Positions 5,986 to 12,030 of a DNA stretch of 12,030 bases are shown here, in pieces. Position numbers and translations under genes: made by a program. Each line of letters starts with the position of its first letter. Position 1 is the first letter of the stretch. Origin of the DNA: GCA-2746235 sp049609225 (GTDB lineage Bacteria > Planctomycetota > UBA1135); the NCBI GenBank assembly GCA_049609225.1, contig JBMYYH010000094.1, forward strand, positions 1-12,030, read 5' to 3'. Under the pieces are notes generated by a model. It did not search any database and was not told where the DNA came from. It saw only the letters and a program-made list of their open reading frames with translations.

Positions 5986-7683
5986 TTAAGGCAGAATCTC
6001 AACCGCCACTGCCGCAGAGCTGTAAGCGGGGAGTTGGCCCGTCGGGAAGGAGACGGCTGCCAGCCAGAAGGTTCGTCCAACGGCGAAGTGGAAGGCACCG
6101 GCGGGGAATGTGATAACCGCGGTGGCGTCGCCCAGGGAATCCAGGGTTCCGTGCAAATCGGATGTGGTCGAGAATGGGTAGATGCCTGCGGCGCTGTCGT
6201 GCAGATAGTTGTCGAGCGAGAGCGGGATGTCTACGCCGTACTCGATAGGTCCCGTGCCGTGAATGGACATCAAGGTGATGTATTCCTGCGAGGCAGCGGC
6301 ATCGGGAAAATCAAGAGTAATGTCCAGCACGCCGCCGGCAGTTGCGGAAATCGTGCGTGTGTTGGTCAGCAGGAAAGGTTGGAAATCGTAGACGAAGACC
6401 ATGCCGGCATTGGTGAAGCCAGCAGGCTCAGGGCCGATGGCGCCCAACATCAGATCGGCAAATCCATCGCCGTTGACGTCTCCCGCACCTGAGACTTGGA
6501 CACTGAGGCTTGATGCGCCAGGCTCCGTGTCCCATTCGTGGATCAAGGCGCCACCCAGGCCGGAATAGACATTGGCGGCACAGTGCCATCCTTGACCGGA
6601 GTTGTGCTTTCGAAGCAAGCCAATGAGTAGGTCGGGGGTGCCGTCGCCATTGACGTCACCTGCATCGGAGACGGAGGTGCCCATGAAGTATCCCGTTGGC
6701 CCGCCACCATCCCATTGGTGGAGGAGAGAGCCATCCGCGCCGGAATAGACATAGGCTGAGCCGGCACTGGACAGGCCCCCGGGGCTTGCGGAGGAAGCGC
6801 CAACGGCTACATCGTCGAAGCCATCACCATTGAAGTCACCTGCACCGGAAACGGCTCCGCCGAAATGATCCCACTCCGCTTCACCATCCCATCGATAAAG
6901 GAGCAATCCATCGGCACCGGAATAGACATAAGCCGAGCCGGCACTCGTCAAGCCTCCCGGGTCAGCGGCAAAGGCGCCCACGACCAGGTCGGGTGTGCCA
7001 TCGCCGTTCACGTCTCCTGCGCCGGAGACGATAGAGCCGAACCTGTCCGAAGCAGCCTCGCCATCCCATTGATGAAGCAGCGAACCATCTGCGCCGGAAT
7101 AGGCATAAGCCGACCCAGCATTGATGAGAGCTCCAGGGCTGGCATCGCGGGCGCCGATGATGACATCGCCAAAACCATCTCCATTGATATCACCAGCATC
7201 GGATACATAGCTGCCGAACCTATCGCTTTGCCCGACGCCATCCCACTGGTAGAGCAAGGATCCGTCTACGCCGGAGTATGCAAAGGCTGAGCCAGCATTT
7301 GGGAGACCCCCTGGACTTGCATCGCGTGCGCCAATCACTAGATCGGCAAAGCCATCGCCGTTCATGTCGCCTGCGCCCGAGACGAAGACGCCGAAGGAAT
7401 CACCGGAAGCCGTGCCATCCCATTGGTAGAGCAGCGATCCATCCACGCCGGAATAGACATAGGCCGAACCGGCATTCGATAAACCACCTGGATCGGTAGT
7501 GTCGGCGCCGACGATGAGGTCATCGAAGCCATCACCGTTGACGTCGCCCGCGCCTGAAACTTTGTAGGCGCCGTCATACGGAGCTGCGCCGGTCCATTGA
7601 TGGAGGATCTCGGTACTGCCACCGACTGTTTGGGCGTAGGCGGGAGCTGAGAGCAGAAAAGGAATGGTGTAGAGAATCTTCAT
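5986..7683 (-). CDS. Secreted FG-GAP repeat (integrin-like beta-propeller) protein
   Basis: The start is placed at ATG 7683 because it gives a clean signal peptide, MKILYTIPFLLSAPAYAQ with a likely A-Y-A cleavage. An ATG 36 bases upstream (7719) is also open and would lengthen the N-region. The mature protein is built of seven repeats of about 59 residues. Each carries a D-x-N-G-D-G calcium-loop motif (for example VSGAGDVNGDGFDDLIVG) and most end in SAYVYSGADGSLLYQWDG. Seven FG-GAP blades would close one beta-propeller. The sixth repeat has diverged after its calcium loop (LLRKHNSGQGWHC). The last roughly 135 residues are non-repeated and beta-rich (GTGPIEYGVDIPLSLDNYLH...), resembling a C-terminal domain frequent in Planctomycetota secreted proteins. 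Family knowledge suggests calcium-stabilised adhesion or surface display, not a specific enzyme. The gene is convergent with the small membrane protein and divergent from the one at 7826. Confidence 0.88.
   Translation of the reverse strand: MKILYTIPFLLSAPAYAQTVGGSTEILHQWTGAAPYDGAYKVSGAGDVNGDGFDDLIVGADTTDPGGLSNAGSAYVYSGVDGSLLYQWDGTASGDSFGVFVSGAGDMNGDGFADLVIGARDASPGGLPNAGSAFAYSGVDGSLLYQWDGVGQSDRFGSYVSDAGDINGDGFGDVIIGARDASPGALINAGSAYAYSGADGSLLHQWDGEAASDRFGSIVSGAGDVNGDGTPDLVVGAFAADPGGLTSAGSAYVYSGADGLLLYRWDGEAEWDHFGGAVSGAGDFNGDGFDDVAVGASSASPGGLSSAGSAYVYSGADGSLLHQWDGGGPTGYFMGTSVSDAGDVNGDGTPDLLIGLLRKHNSGQGWHCAANVYSGLGGALIHEWDTEPGASSLSVQVSGAGDVNGDGFADLMLGAIGPEPAGFTNAGMVFVYDFQPFLLTNTRTISATAGGVLDITLDFPDAAASQEYITLMSIHGTGPIEYGVDIPLSLDNYLHDSAAGIYPFSTTSDLHGTLDSLGDATAVITFPAGAFHFAVGRTFWLAAVSFPTGQLPAYSSAAVAVEILP
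6370..7600 (-). repeat. Seven tandem ~177-bp repeats encoding FG-GAP blades
   Basis: Calcium-loop motifs recur at a near constant spacing of 59 codons: counting from ATG 7719, residues 58, 118, 177, 236, 295, 354 and 413. At the DNA level the blocks share long near-identical stretches such as the codons for the YSG-DGSLL-QWDG and GAGDVNGDG segments. Blocks 2 to 5 are the most alike. Block 6 keeps its length but differs in its second half, and block 7 leads into the unique C-terminus. Confidence 0.85.
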
Positions 7684-7769
7684 AGGTGCAATAAGCGGGT
7701 GTCTTAGGACATGAGCCATCCTATCACTGAGATGGAAGTTGGTATCTAGTAGGATGGGCGTTCGTCATC

Positions 7770-7829
7770 ATGAACGAAACGGAATTTCAGGAATCTCGTT
7801 CCTTTGACCCGCAGGAATCACGCAAGTGA
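7770..7829 (+). other. Possible leader ORF overlapping the next start
   Basis: A 19-codon frame begins at ATG 7770 and reads MNETEFQESRSFDPQESRK. It stops at TGA 7827-7829, sharing GTGA with the GTG start of the following gene. The AGGATGGG sequence upstream is about 15 bases away, further than usual for a ribosome binding site. It may be a short coupled leader or chance. Confidence 0.2.
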
Positions 7830-8428
7830 GTCATTGGTTTGTACTTGCCGTTGGCCTCGCCGTGGTGGCGTTGGTGGGGTATTGGTTCGGAAAATTCGGA
7901 GGGCTCATGCGCTTCCGAATGGTCTGGCATGTGCTTCTTGGAGGATCCGCGATTGCTGCTGGGTTCGTTTCCGGCTACCGCGTCATGAGTTTTGGGGAAT
8001 CCTGGAGATTCGTTGGGTTCTTCCTGTTCTGGACCTTCGTTTGGCTGGTCGCCTTCCTGAAGTATGCACGGCGCGAACGAGAAAAGGATTTGGGCCTACT
8101 TCTTGCCTACCCCATCCTTCACCTGATTGTTTCGTGGTCCTCTGTTGGAATCACCGGCCCTCAGGTCGAAAGCGCTAAAGCTAAAGCAGAAGTTCTGGCC
8201 TTTCGTGTGGATGCTTACCGTGTGATTCATGGCATGCATCCTGAAAGTTGGGATCAACTGGTCGGCCACGATGGAATCCCTATTCCAGAGACTGGTGTTG
8301 GATGGTGGGGCGATCAGGACTTTCATTACGATTCATGGGAGGAGGATCGTTATTTCATATCCTTCCCAGCCTTCCGAGGGATGCGGTATGAACTTTGGGA
8401 AGACGGCGAATGGGAGTATGGAGACTGA
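7826..8428 (+). CDS. Hypothetical membrane protein with a pseudopilin-like soluble tail
   Basis: Encodes 200 residues with GTG start at 7826, preceded by AGGA about 10 bases upstream. Four hydrophobic segments lie near 3-21, 31-50, 60-78 and 88-108. The remaining 90 residues are soluble. From about 116 they follow the pattern AKAKAEVLAFRVDAYRVIHG, then MHPESWDQLV and GIPIPETG. This resembles the helix-then-strand layout (chain helix, DaYr...G.hP.sw..L, IPiP) seen after the membrane helix in type II secretion pseudopilins and in many small periplasmic proteins of related bacteria. Unlike a pseudopilin it has four helices and no prepilin cleavage motif at the N-terminus. I therefore call it an uncharacterised membrane protein. 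The tail is rich in Trp, Asp and Glu. The stop at 8428 is followed in the same frame, without another stop, by the next small gene. Confidence 0.65.
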   Translation: MSHWFVLAVGLAVVALVGYWFGKFGGLMRFRMVWHVLLGGSAIAAGFVSGYRVMSFGESWRFVGFFLFWTFVWLVAFLKYARREREKDLGLLLAYPILHLIVSWSSVGITGPQVESAKAKAEVLAFRVDAYRVIHGMHPESWDQLVGHDGIPIPETGVGWWGDQDFHYDSWEEDRYFISFPAFRGMRYELWEDGEWEYGD

Positions 8429-8506
8429 TGCAATGCGCAAGAATCCTCCGCCTGGATTCATCTGAGCTTTTCGAGGCCTTGGCTTTATTGGCGTAGGAAT
8501 GGGTCG

Positions 8507-8695
8507 ATGGAGGGGTTTCGCTTCATTTCCGGGGTTCCCATTTTGGGCACGATCCTCGCATGCGCCGCCGGGGTTTGGGGTTTCGGCTCGGTGGGGACTG
8601 CTGGAATAGGGCTCTTCGTGATGGCGATCGATACGGGAGGCAGCGTTTGGTTCCTGCTCTCCACTTGGAAAGACACCTCCCTCTGGGATGCATAG
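8507..8695 (+). CDS. Hypothetical two-helix membrane protein
   Basis: Encodes 62 residues starting at ATG 8507, with TAGGAATGGG 7-15 bases upstream as a plausible ribosome binding site. Hydrophobic segments lie at about 10-27 (VPILGTILACAAGVWGFG) and 32-54. The second contains DTGGSVWFLL and is followed by a short tail, STWKDTSLWDA. This pattern (FRFISGVP near the start, DTGG-WF in the second helix, W-D-LW at the end) gives the impression of a small conserved family, but I cannot name one. The same frame is open upstream to 8429 and reads SRPWLYWRRNGS just before the ATG; no ATG, GTG or TTG occurs there, so the start is not extended. A frameshifted or CTG start (8462) is an alternative. Confidence 0.5.
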   Translation: MEGFRFISGVPILGTILACAAGVWGFGSVGTAGIGLFVMAIDTGGSVWFLLSTWKDTSLWDA

Positions 8696-8828
8696 GGCAA
8701 CGGGGTATCACGGCAAATGCACAGCAGAGCGTGTATTCTTCAGACCTGCCACCCTGCTTATGCTTCCAACCATCACCATCGTTTCCTAAGACTCCGCGTT
8801 GCCGAGAGTGTTTGAATTGGAGCGATAA

Positions 8829-9176
8829 ATGACGCGCGTGACCCTTCTTGTAGGTCTCATTGGCCTGATCGGAGCCTTCGTGCTTCTTTTCGTCGGTAGC
8901 TTCTACAACGCATTCGTGTTCCAGCCGGACTATCACGATAGTTGGTGGGAAGCTCTCTTCGGAGGGGATTGGGGTAGTTTGTTGGCCTTCGTGAAGTCCA
9001 CTCCGGGCAAGATCACTTATGGCGGCGGATGTCTCTTGCTGTTCCTGTCGATCGTGTCCTTTGCCCTGCTTTGGTTCTCACTGCCGGATGGGGAGCTCGA
9101 GGAGGATGAGGACGACGAAGAGGATGATGAGGATGACGACGATGACGATGATGATGATGAAAACCTCTACTTCTAG
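8829..9176 (+). CDS. Hypothetical two-helix membrane protein with Asp/Glu-rich tail
   Basis: Encodes 115 residues starting at ATG 8829, with GGAG ending about 8 bases upstream as a good ribosome binding site. Hydrophobic helices lie near 5-28 and 65-84, separated by a loop with several aromatic residues (HDSWWEALFGGDW). The C-terminus from 89 to 111 is almost entirely Asp and Glu, including nine consecutive Asp, and ends ENLYF. If both ends are cytoplasmic the tail would form an acidic surface able to bind divalent metals or basic proteins; this is inference. The GAT/GAC run that codes for it is a simple repeat prone to length change. No family is recognised. Confidence 0.6.
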   Translation: MTRVTLLVGLIGLIGAFVLLFVGSFYNAFVFQPDYHDSWWEALFGGDWGSLLAFVKSTPGKITYGGGCLLLFLSIVSFALLWFSLPDGELEEDEDDEEDDEDDDDDDDDDENLYF

Positions 9177-9183
9177 TCGAGCG

Positions 9184-9211
9184 TTGACAGGCACCCCTTG
9201 TCGGATAGGAT
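9184..9211 (+). promoter_or_regulatory. Candidate sigma-70-type promoter for the methyltransferase unit
   Basis: A perfect TTGACA at 9184-9189 is followed after 16 bases by TAGGAT at 9206-9211 (four of six matches to TATAAT), ending 20 bases before the ATG at 9232. It lies just after the stop of the preceding gene. If real, the transcript would have a very short leader, in keeping with the absence of a Shine-Dalgarno before that ATG. Confidence 0.4.
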
Positions 9212-9231
9212 TGAAATCGTCCCCTCATTGA

Positions 9232-10161
9232 ATGGAAGCCGAATTCTACGAACGAAAATCCTGCATCGCATGCCAGTCGGAAAGGCTGCGTGTTTTGGAT
9301 TCCGGTTCGTTCGGCGAGGAGCCACATCGCACGATGTTGCTCGAATCCCCCTGGGGAGAATCACCCTTTCCCTTCCTGAAGGATTGCGCGTGGACCTTGG
9401 TGGAATGTGAAGATTGCGCTCAGGTGTATCACCTGCGCGTACTCACCCCAGAGTGGACCGAACGCCGCTTCACCAAGTGGATGTCGGAAGAAGCGATTCA
9501 GGCTTTTCGGGACCTACATGGTGTCATGGAGCCGCAGGCCGTATTCCAGCGCGCGCGGAAGATGACGGATCATGTCCTCTGCATCGAGAAGATGACGCGC
9601 GAGTTACGCGATAAGGAAGCGATCCGGTTGCTGGATTTCGGATGCGGCGATGGACGCTTTATCACCTTGGCGAATGCCTTTGGCATGGATGCGCAGGGCG
9701 TCGATCGTTCGACAGCGCGACGGCAGAAGTTGCGTGGACAGGTGCGTATCCATGCAAGCGTCGAGGCTTATCGAGAGCTTCACCCGGAGCCTGTGCATGT
9801 GGCAACGCTCTTTGAAGTGTTAGAGCATTTGGAAGAGCCGATGGCAGTGCTGCAGTCGCTTCACGGCATGCTGGTGCCATCTGGATTGTTGGTCGCGGAA
9901 GTTCCGAATGCCGAGGGCGTGCGCCATCTCAAGACGATGGATGATCTGGTGGTGGATGGCGTGGATCACCTCAATGCCTTCACTCCGGTAACTCTCAAGC
10001 AGATGGTGCAGGGCGCAGGCTTCACTCCGGTTTCGCGCCCAACGGCACATGTCTCCGCAGATGTGAAACGCCTCGTGAAACGGGAGGTGCGAAGAGTCGT
10101 CGGTGGACTGAGCAAGCCTTCGACGCGGATGTACTTCCGGAAGGTTGAGCCTCATGCTTGA
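9232..10161 (+). CDS. SAM-dependent methyltransferase with N-terminal zinc ribbon
   Basis: Encodes 309 residues. Near the N-terminus two CxxC pairs (C11-x-x-C14 and C59-x-x-C62) suggest a zinc ribbon of the kind that often precedes methyltransferases acting on sugars or small molecules. The class I Rossmann fold follows: motif I IRLLDFGCGDGRF (131-143), an acidic end of strand 2 (GVDRS, 156-160), then ATLFEVLEHLEEP (191-203) as motif IV and post-motif, and PSGLLVAEVPNAEG for the next strand. This is the Methyltransf_23/UbiG-like layout. A family-typical DHLNAFTP follows at 245-252. The substrate cannot be told from sequence. The stop TGA (10159-10161) overlaps the ATG of the next gene, so the two are probably translated together. 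No clear ribosome binding site precedes the start. Confidence 0.83.
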   Translation: MEAEFYERKSCIACQSERLRVLDSGSFGEEPHRTMLLESPWGESPFPFLKDCAWTLVECEDCAQVYHLRVLTPEWTERRFTKWMSEEAIQAFRDLHGVMEPQAVFQRARKMTDHVLCIEKMTRELRDKEAIRLLDFGCGDGRFITLANAFGMDAQGVDRSTARRQKLRGQVRIHASVEAYRELHPEPVHVATLFEVLEHLEEPMAVLQSLHGMLVPSGLLVAEVPNAEGVRHLKTMDDLVVDGVDHLNAFTPVTLKQMVQGAGFTPVSRPTAHVSADVKRLVKREVRRVVGGLSKPSTRMYFRKVEPHA

Positions 10162-11026
10162 TCGCGACATGCTTCGCGCGGTGGAGCGTAGCGTCCTGTG
10201 TTGGCTAGCTACGGTCGACTCGGAGGGCCAACCGAGTGTCTCGCCGAAGGAGATTTTCGCTGCAATAGGTGATGCACGCATCGTGATCGCGAACATTGCA
10301 TCGCCGGGCAGCCAAAAGAACTTGCTTGCGAATCCATCGGCTTGCGTCAGCCTAGTGGATCTGTTCGTGCAGAAGGGCTACAAGTTCTATGGCAAGGTGA
10401 AGGTCGTGCGCAAGGAGGATGAGCGCTTTGAAGAATTGTCGAAACCGCTCGTGAGGTTGACCGAGGGTGCATTCCCGATTCAGAGTGTCTTGGAACTGGA
10501 AGTCGAATCCGTGCAACCGATCCTTGCGCCCAGTTATCTCTTCGTTCCCGGAACCACGGAGGAGGGGCAGATCGCATCAGCGATGGATTCTTACCAAGTA
10601 CGTACTGTCACTACGATGTCCTTGCCTCGATGGTTCGGATATGCCTTGGCGTCCCTGAGTTTGGGTCTACTTGTGGCGACGGCCTTGGATGTCCAAGTTC
10701 ATGGAAGAACCTCCCTTTATGAACAGCTCACCGATGCCTATTGGCAGTTCCTGGGCGGGTTTTCTCTGTTGGGGTTCCTCACCGTCGGATTTCCGATTCT
10801 GTTCACCATCACGCTCTTCGGGAAGGAACGAAACATGTTCCTTCTGCCTGGTGTCGGTGTGATTGCAGCATCGATGTTCGCGATGCTTGCGAACTATTTG
10901 CTGCGAGGCTCTGAGGATGGAAGTCTGCAGATGGCCATCTTTGGATGCGTGTACGGATTCGTGGCAGGAGCATGCTTCGTGTTTCTCGCGCGAAGAACGA
11001 TTCCTGGGGAAGTGAACAGGGGATAG
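10154..11026 (+). CDS. PNPOx-like FMN split-barrel protein fused to a four-helix membrane domain
   Basis: The start is taken as ATG 10154, which overlaps the methyltransferase stop by 8 bases and has AGG/GAG about 8 bases upstream; a TTG at 10145 is the alternative. Residues 1-150 match a complete pyridoxamine-5'-phosphate-oxidase-like split barrel: LATVDSEGQPSVSPKE (18-33), DARIVIANIASPGSQKNLLANP (40-61), then VSLVDLFVQKGYKFYGK and a final strand and helix ending SAMDSYQVR. Such proteins usually bind FMN or F420 and usually end there, at about 150 residues. This one continues in frame with four hydrophobic helices near 160-180, 200-223, 229-250 and 258-279. An internal ATG (10616) could start a separate gene, but no ribosome binding site precedes it, so a real fusion is more likely. 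A membrane-anchored cytosolic flavin domain is inferred. Redox partner and substrate are unknown. Confidence 0.78.
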   Translation: MLDRDMLRAVERSVLCWLATVDSEGQPSVSPKEIFAAIGDARIVIANIASPGSQKNLLANPSACVSLVDLFVQKGYKFYGKVKVVRKEDERFEELSKPLVRLTEGAFPIQSVLELEVESVQPILAPSYLFVPGTTEEGQIASAMDSYQVRTVTTMSLPRWFGYALASLSLGLLVATALDVQVHGRTSLYEQLTDAYWQFLGGFSLLGFLTVGFPILFTITLFGKERNMFLLPGVGVIAASMFAMLANYLLRGSEDGSLQMAIFGCVYGFVAGACFVFLARRTIPGEVNRG

Positions 11027-11062
11027 GCCTTCTCGGCCTTCCTTTGCTAGAAAGGGTATTTT
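11025..11062 (+). terminator. Possible terminator, two small hairpins
   Basis: Directly after the stop codon are AGGCC-TTCTC-GGCCT (11025-11039) and CCTTT-GCTAG-AAAGG (11041-11055). The second is followed by GTATTTT. Both stems are only 5 bp and the T run is short, so termination may be weak. Confidence 0.35.
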
Positions 11063-11108
11063 GGCGTTCGGGCATTGGATTTCGGGGTAATCTGATAGGC
11101 ACCGTCTT

Positions 11109-12030
11109 TTGAAGAAAATGCCCCTCATCCTCCCTGTTCTGTTCTTCATCCTGCTGTGCTCTGGGTTGAGCGCGGATCAGGTCCATATCAACGAGGTCGT
11201 CGCCTCCAATGTCAGTGGCATTTCGGATGAAGATGGCAATACATCGGATTGGATTGAGCTTTGGAACTACGGCGCCGCACCTGTCAACGTCGGCGGTTGG
11301 GGCCTCTCGGATAATCCGGCCGAACCCTATAAATGGGTGCTTCCCAGCATGGACATCGAAGCCGCTGGGCACCTTCTGGTGCGGGCATCCGGCAAAGGCA
11401 GTGTGGATAGCAATCACGATTTCATCACCCTGATCGAAGAGGGGGATGCTTGGGATGTTTGGCCTGGCAACCAGGCGGCTCCCTTGAACTGGAATCAACC
11501 CGGCTTCGTTCCATCCGGATGGGGCAATGGTCCAAGTGGCTTCGGTTTTGGAGACGGGGACGACGCCACCGTCATCAACACGGATTCGATCTTCATACGC
11601 AAGGAGTTCGTGTTGTCGCAAGGCGATATCGACGGCTACGACCAACTCTTCCTGCATGTCGATTACGACGACGGCTTCGTCGCTTATCTGAATGGCGTCG
11701 AGATCGATCGCGAGAACATGGCCGGGATCGATCCGCCACACACCGCCTTCGCGACGGATTCCCATGAGGCCATCCTCTTCTCTGTCGGCACGATCGGAGG
11801 GAAGCAGATTCCGGATTTCGCGAACCTCTTGGTGGCAGGCACCAATGTGCTCGCTTTGCAGGTGCACAACTTCAACGCGAGTTCCTCGGACCTCTCTCTG
11901 GTCCCTTTCTTGACAGCCGCGGTCCCAGCGACTTTTCCCGGCGTTCCAGACCCGCGCCTGCAGATACCGAACTACCGCCCTTTACACACCAACTTCAAGT
12001 TGAAGGCGGAAGGTGAAAGCCTCGTGCTCA
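11109..12030 (+). CDS. Secreted lamin-tail-domain protein, 3' end outside the window
   Basis: The frame is open from a TAA at 11088-11090 to the right edge, giving about 307 residues with no stop. The start is placed at TTG 11109 since it yields a normal signal peptide (MKKMPLILPVLFFILLCSGL) with AGG at 11097-11099 at good spacing. ATG 11118 is also possible but lacks the two lysines. After the signal, VHINEVVASNVSGISDEDGN and DWIELWNYGAAPVNVGGWGL to about residue 95 are a clear lamin tail domain (LTD). A beta-rich module follows, containing VDYDDGFVAYLNGVEIDREN, and a second LTD-like start (TNFKLKAEGESL) appears at the edge. In Planctomycetota and Verrucomicrobiota this order is typical of large exported proteins that continue with a CotH kinase-like domain; that part would lie beyond the window. 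Surface or extracellular location is expected. Confidence 0.78.
   Translation, partial: MKKMPLILPVLFFILLCSGLSADQVHINEVVASNVSGISDEDGNTSDWIELWNYGAAPVNVGGWGLSDNPAEPYKWVLPSMDIEAAGHLLVRASGKGSVDSNHDFITLIEEGDAWDVWPGNQAAPLNWNQPGFVPSGWGNGPSGFGFGDGDDATVINTDSIFIRKEFVLSQGDIDGYDQLFLHVDYDDGFVAYLNGVEIDRENMAGIDPPHTAFATDSHEAILFSVGTIGGKQIPDFANLLVAGTNVLALQVHNFNASSSDLSLVPFLTAAVPATFPGVPDPRLQIPNYRPLHTNFKLKAEGESLVL

Noticed and set aside
6034..7290. Plus-strand frames of 141-152 codons opposite the FG-GAP gene
   Set aside because: They are periodic because the repeat array beneath them is periodic. They are antisense shadows with no independent signals.
7761..7784. Inverted repeat TTCGT...ACGAA upstream of the gene at 7826 as an operator
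   Set aside because: The arms are only 5 bp with an 8-base spacer, within the range expected by chance in a divergent intergenic region.
9160..9176. ENLYF at a protein C-terminus resembling a TEV protease site or engineered tag
   Set aside because: The cleavage site needs a following Gln and Gly/Ser. Here a stop codon follows, and the surrounding DNA shows no vector sequence, so it is coincidence.
10809..11867. 352-codon minus-strand frame opposite the lamin-tail gene
   Set aside because: It is antisense to a clear signal peptide and LTD domain and crosses into the end of the split-barrel fusion gene. The translation shows no domain, and long antisense frames are expected at this base composition.

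Overview
The window is about 12 kb of bacterial DNA, and both ends cut through features. The secreted proteins on the right suggest the PVC superphylum, most likely Planctomycetota, with Verrucomicrobiota a close alternative: a seven-fold FG-GAP protein with the C-terminal domain common there, and a lamin-tail-domain protein of the kind that often precedes CotH modules. This assignment is inference from protein style. By eye the gene pair on the left is less GC-rich than the right half.

Left region (1-5450). A 237-bp end of an IS3-family element lies at the left edge. It is followed by the orphaned C-terminal RCK_C (TrkA-C) domain of a broken ion transporter gene. Two genes then run leftward on the minus strand: a protein with two CDGSH iron-sulfur modules fused to an FMN-type glutamate synthase domain, and immediately downstream a short UvrA-like ATPase that lacks the UvrB-binding domain. 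A second IS3-family copy (4697-5450) sits just upstream of that pair. It is a dead deletion derivative: orfA has lost its middle, orfB has lost its N-terminal half, and orfB also carries an in-frame stop and a frameshift. The two IS copies have the same orientation, are about 94.5% identical over the shared 237 bp and have the same orfA deletion junction, so the arrangement looks like a fossil composite transposon around the two genes.

Middle and right region (5451-12030). A small ORF and a small three-helix membrane protein meet, head to head at their 3' ends, a secreted seven-repeat FG-GAP (integrin-like beta-propeller) protein on the minus strand. Divergent from that come three uncharacterised small membrane proteins on the plus strand: one with a pseudopilin-like soluble tail, one of two helices, and one with an Asp/Glu-rich tail. 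Next is a two-gene overlapping unit: a zinc-ribbon SAM methyltransferase and an unusual fusion of a pyridoxamine-phosphate-oxidase-like FMN split barrel to a four-helix membrane domain. The window ends inside a secreted lamin-tail-domain protein.

No rRNA, tRNA, CRISPR array or replication origin was recognised. I do not see a clear new defence or biosynthetic system. The most unusual items are the split-barrel/membrane fusion, the paired IS deletion derivatives bracketing the CDGSH-GOGAT and UvrA-like genes, and the missing conventional start of the UvrA-like gene.
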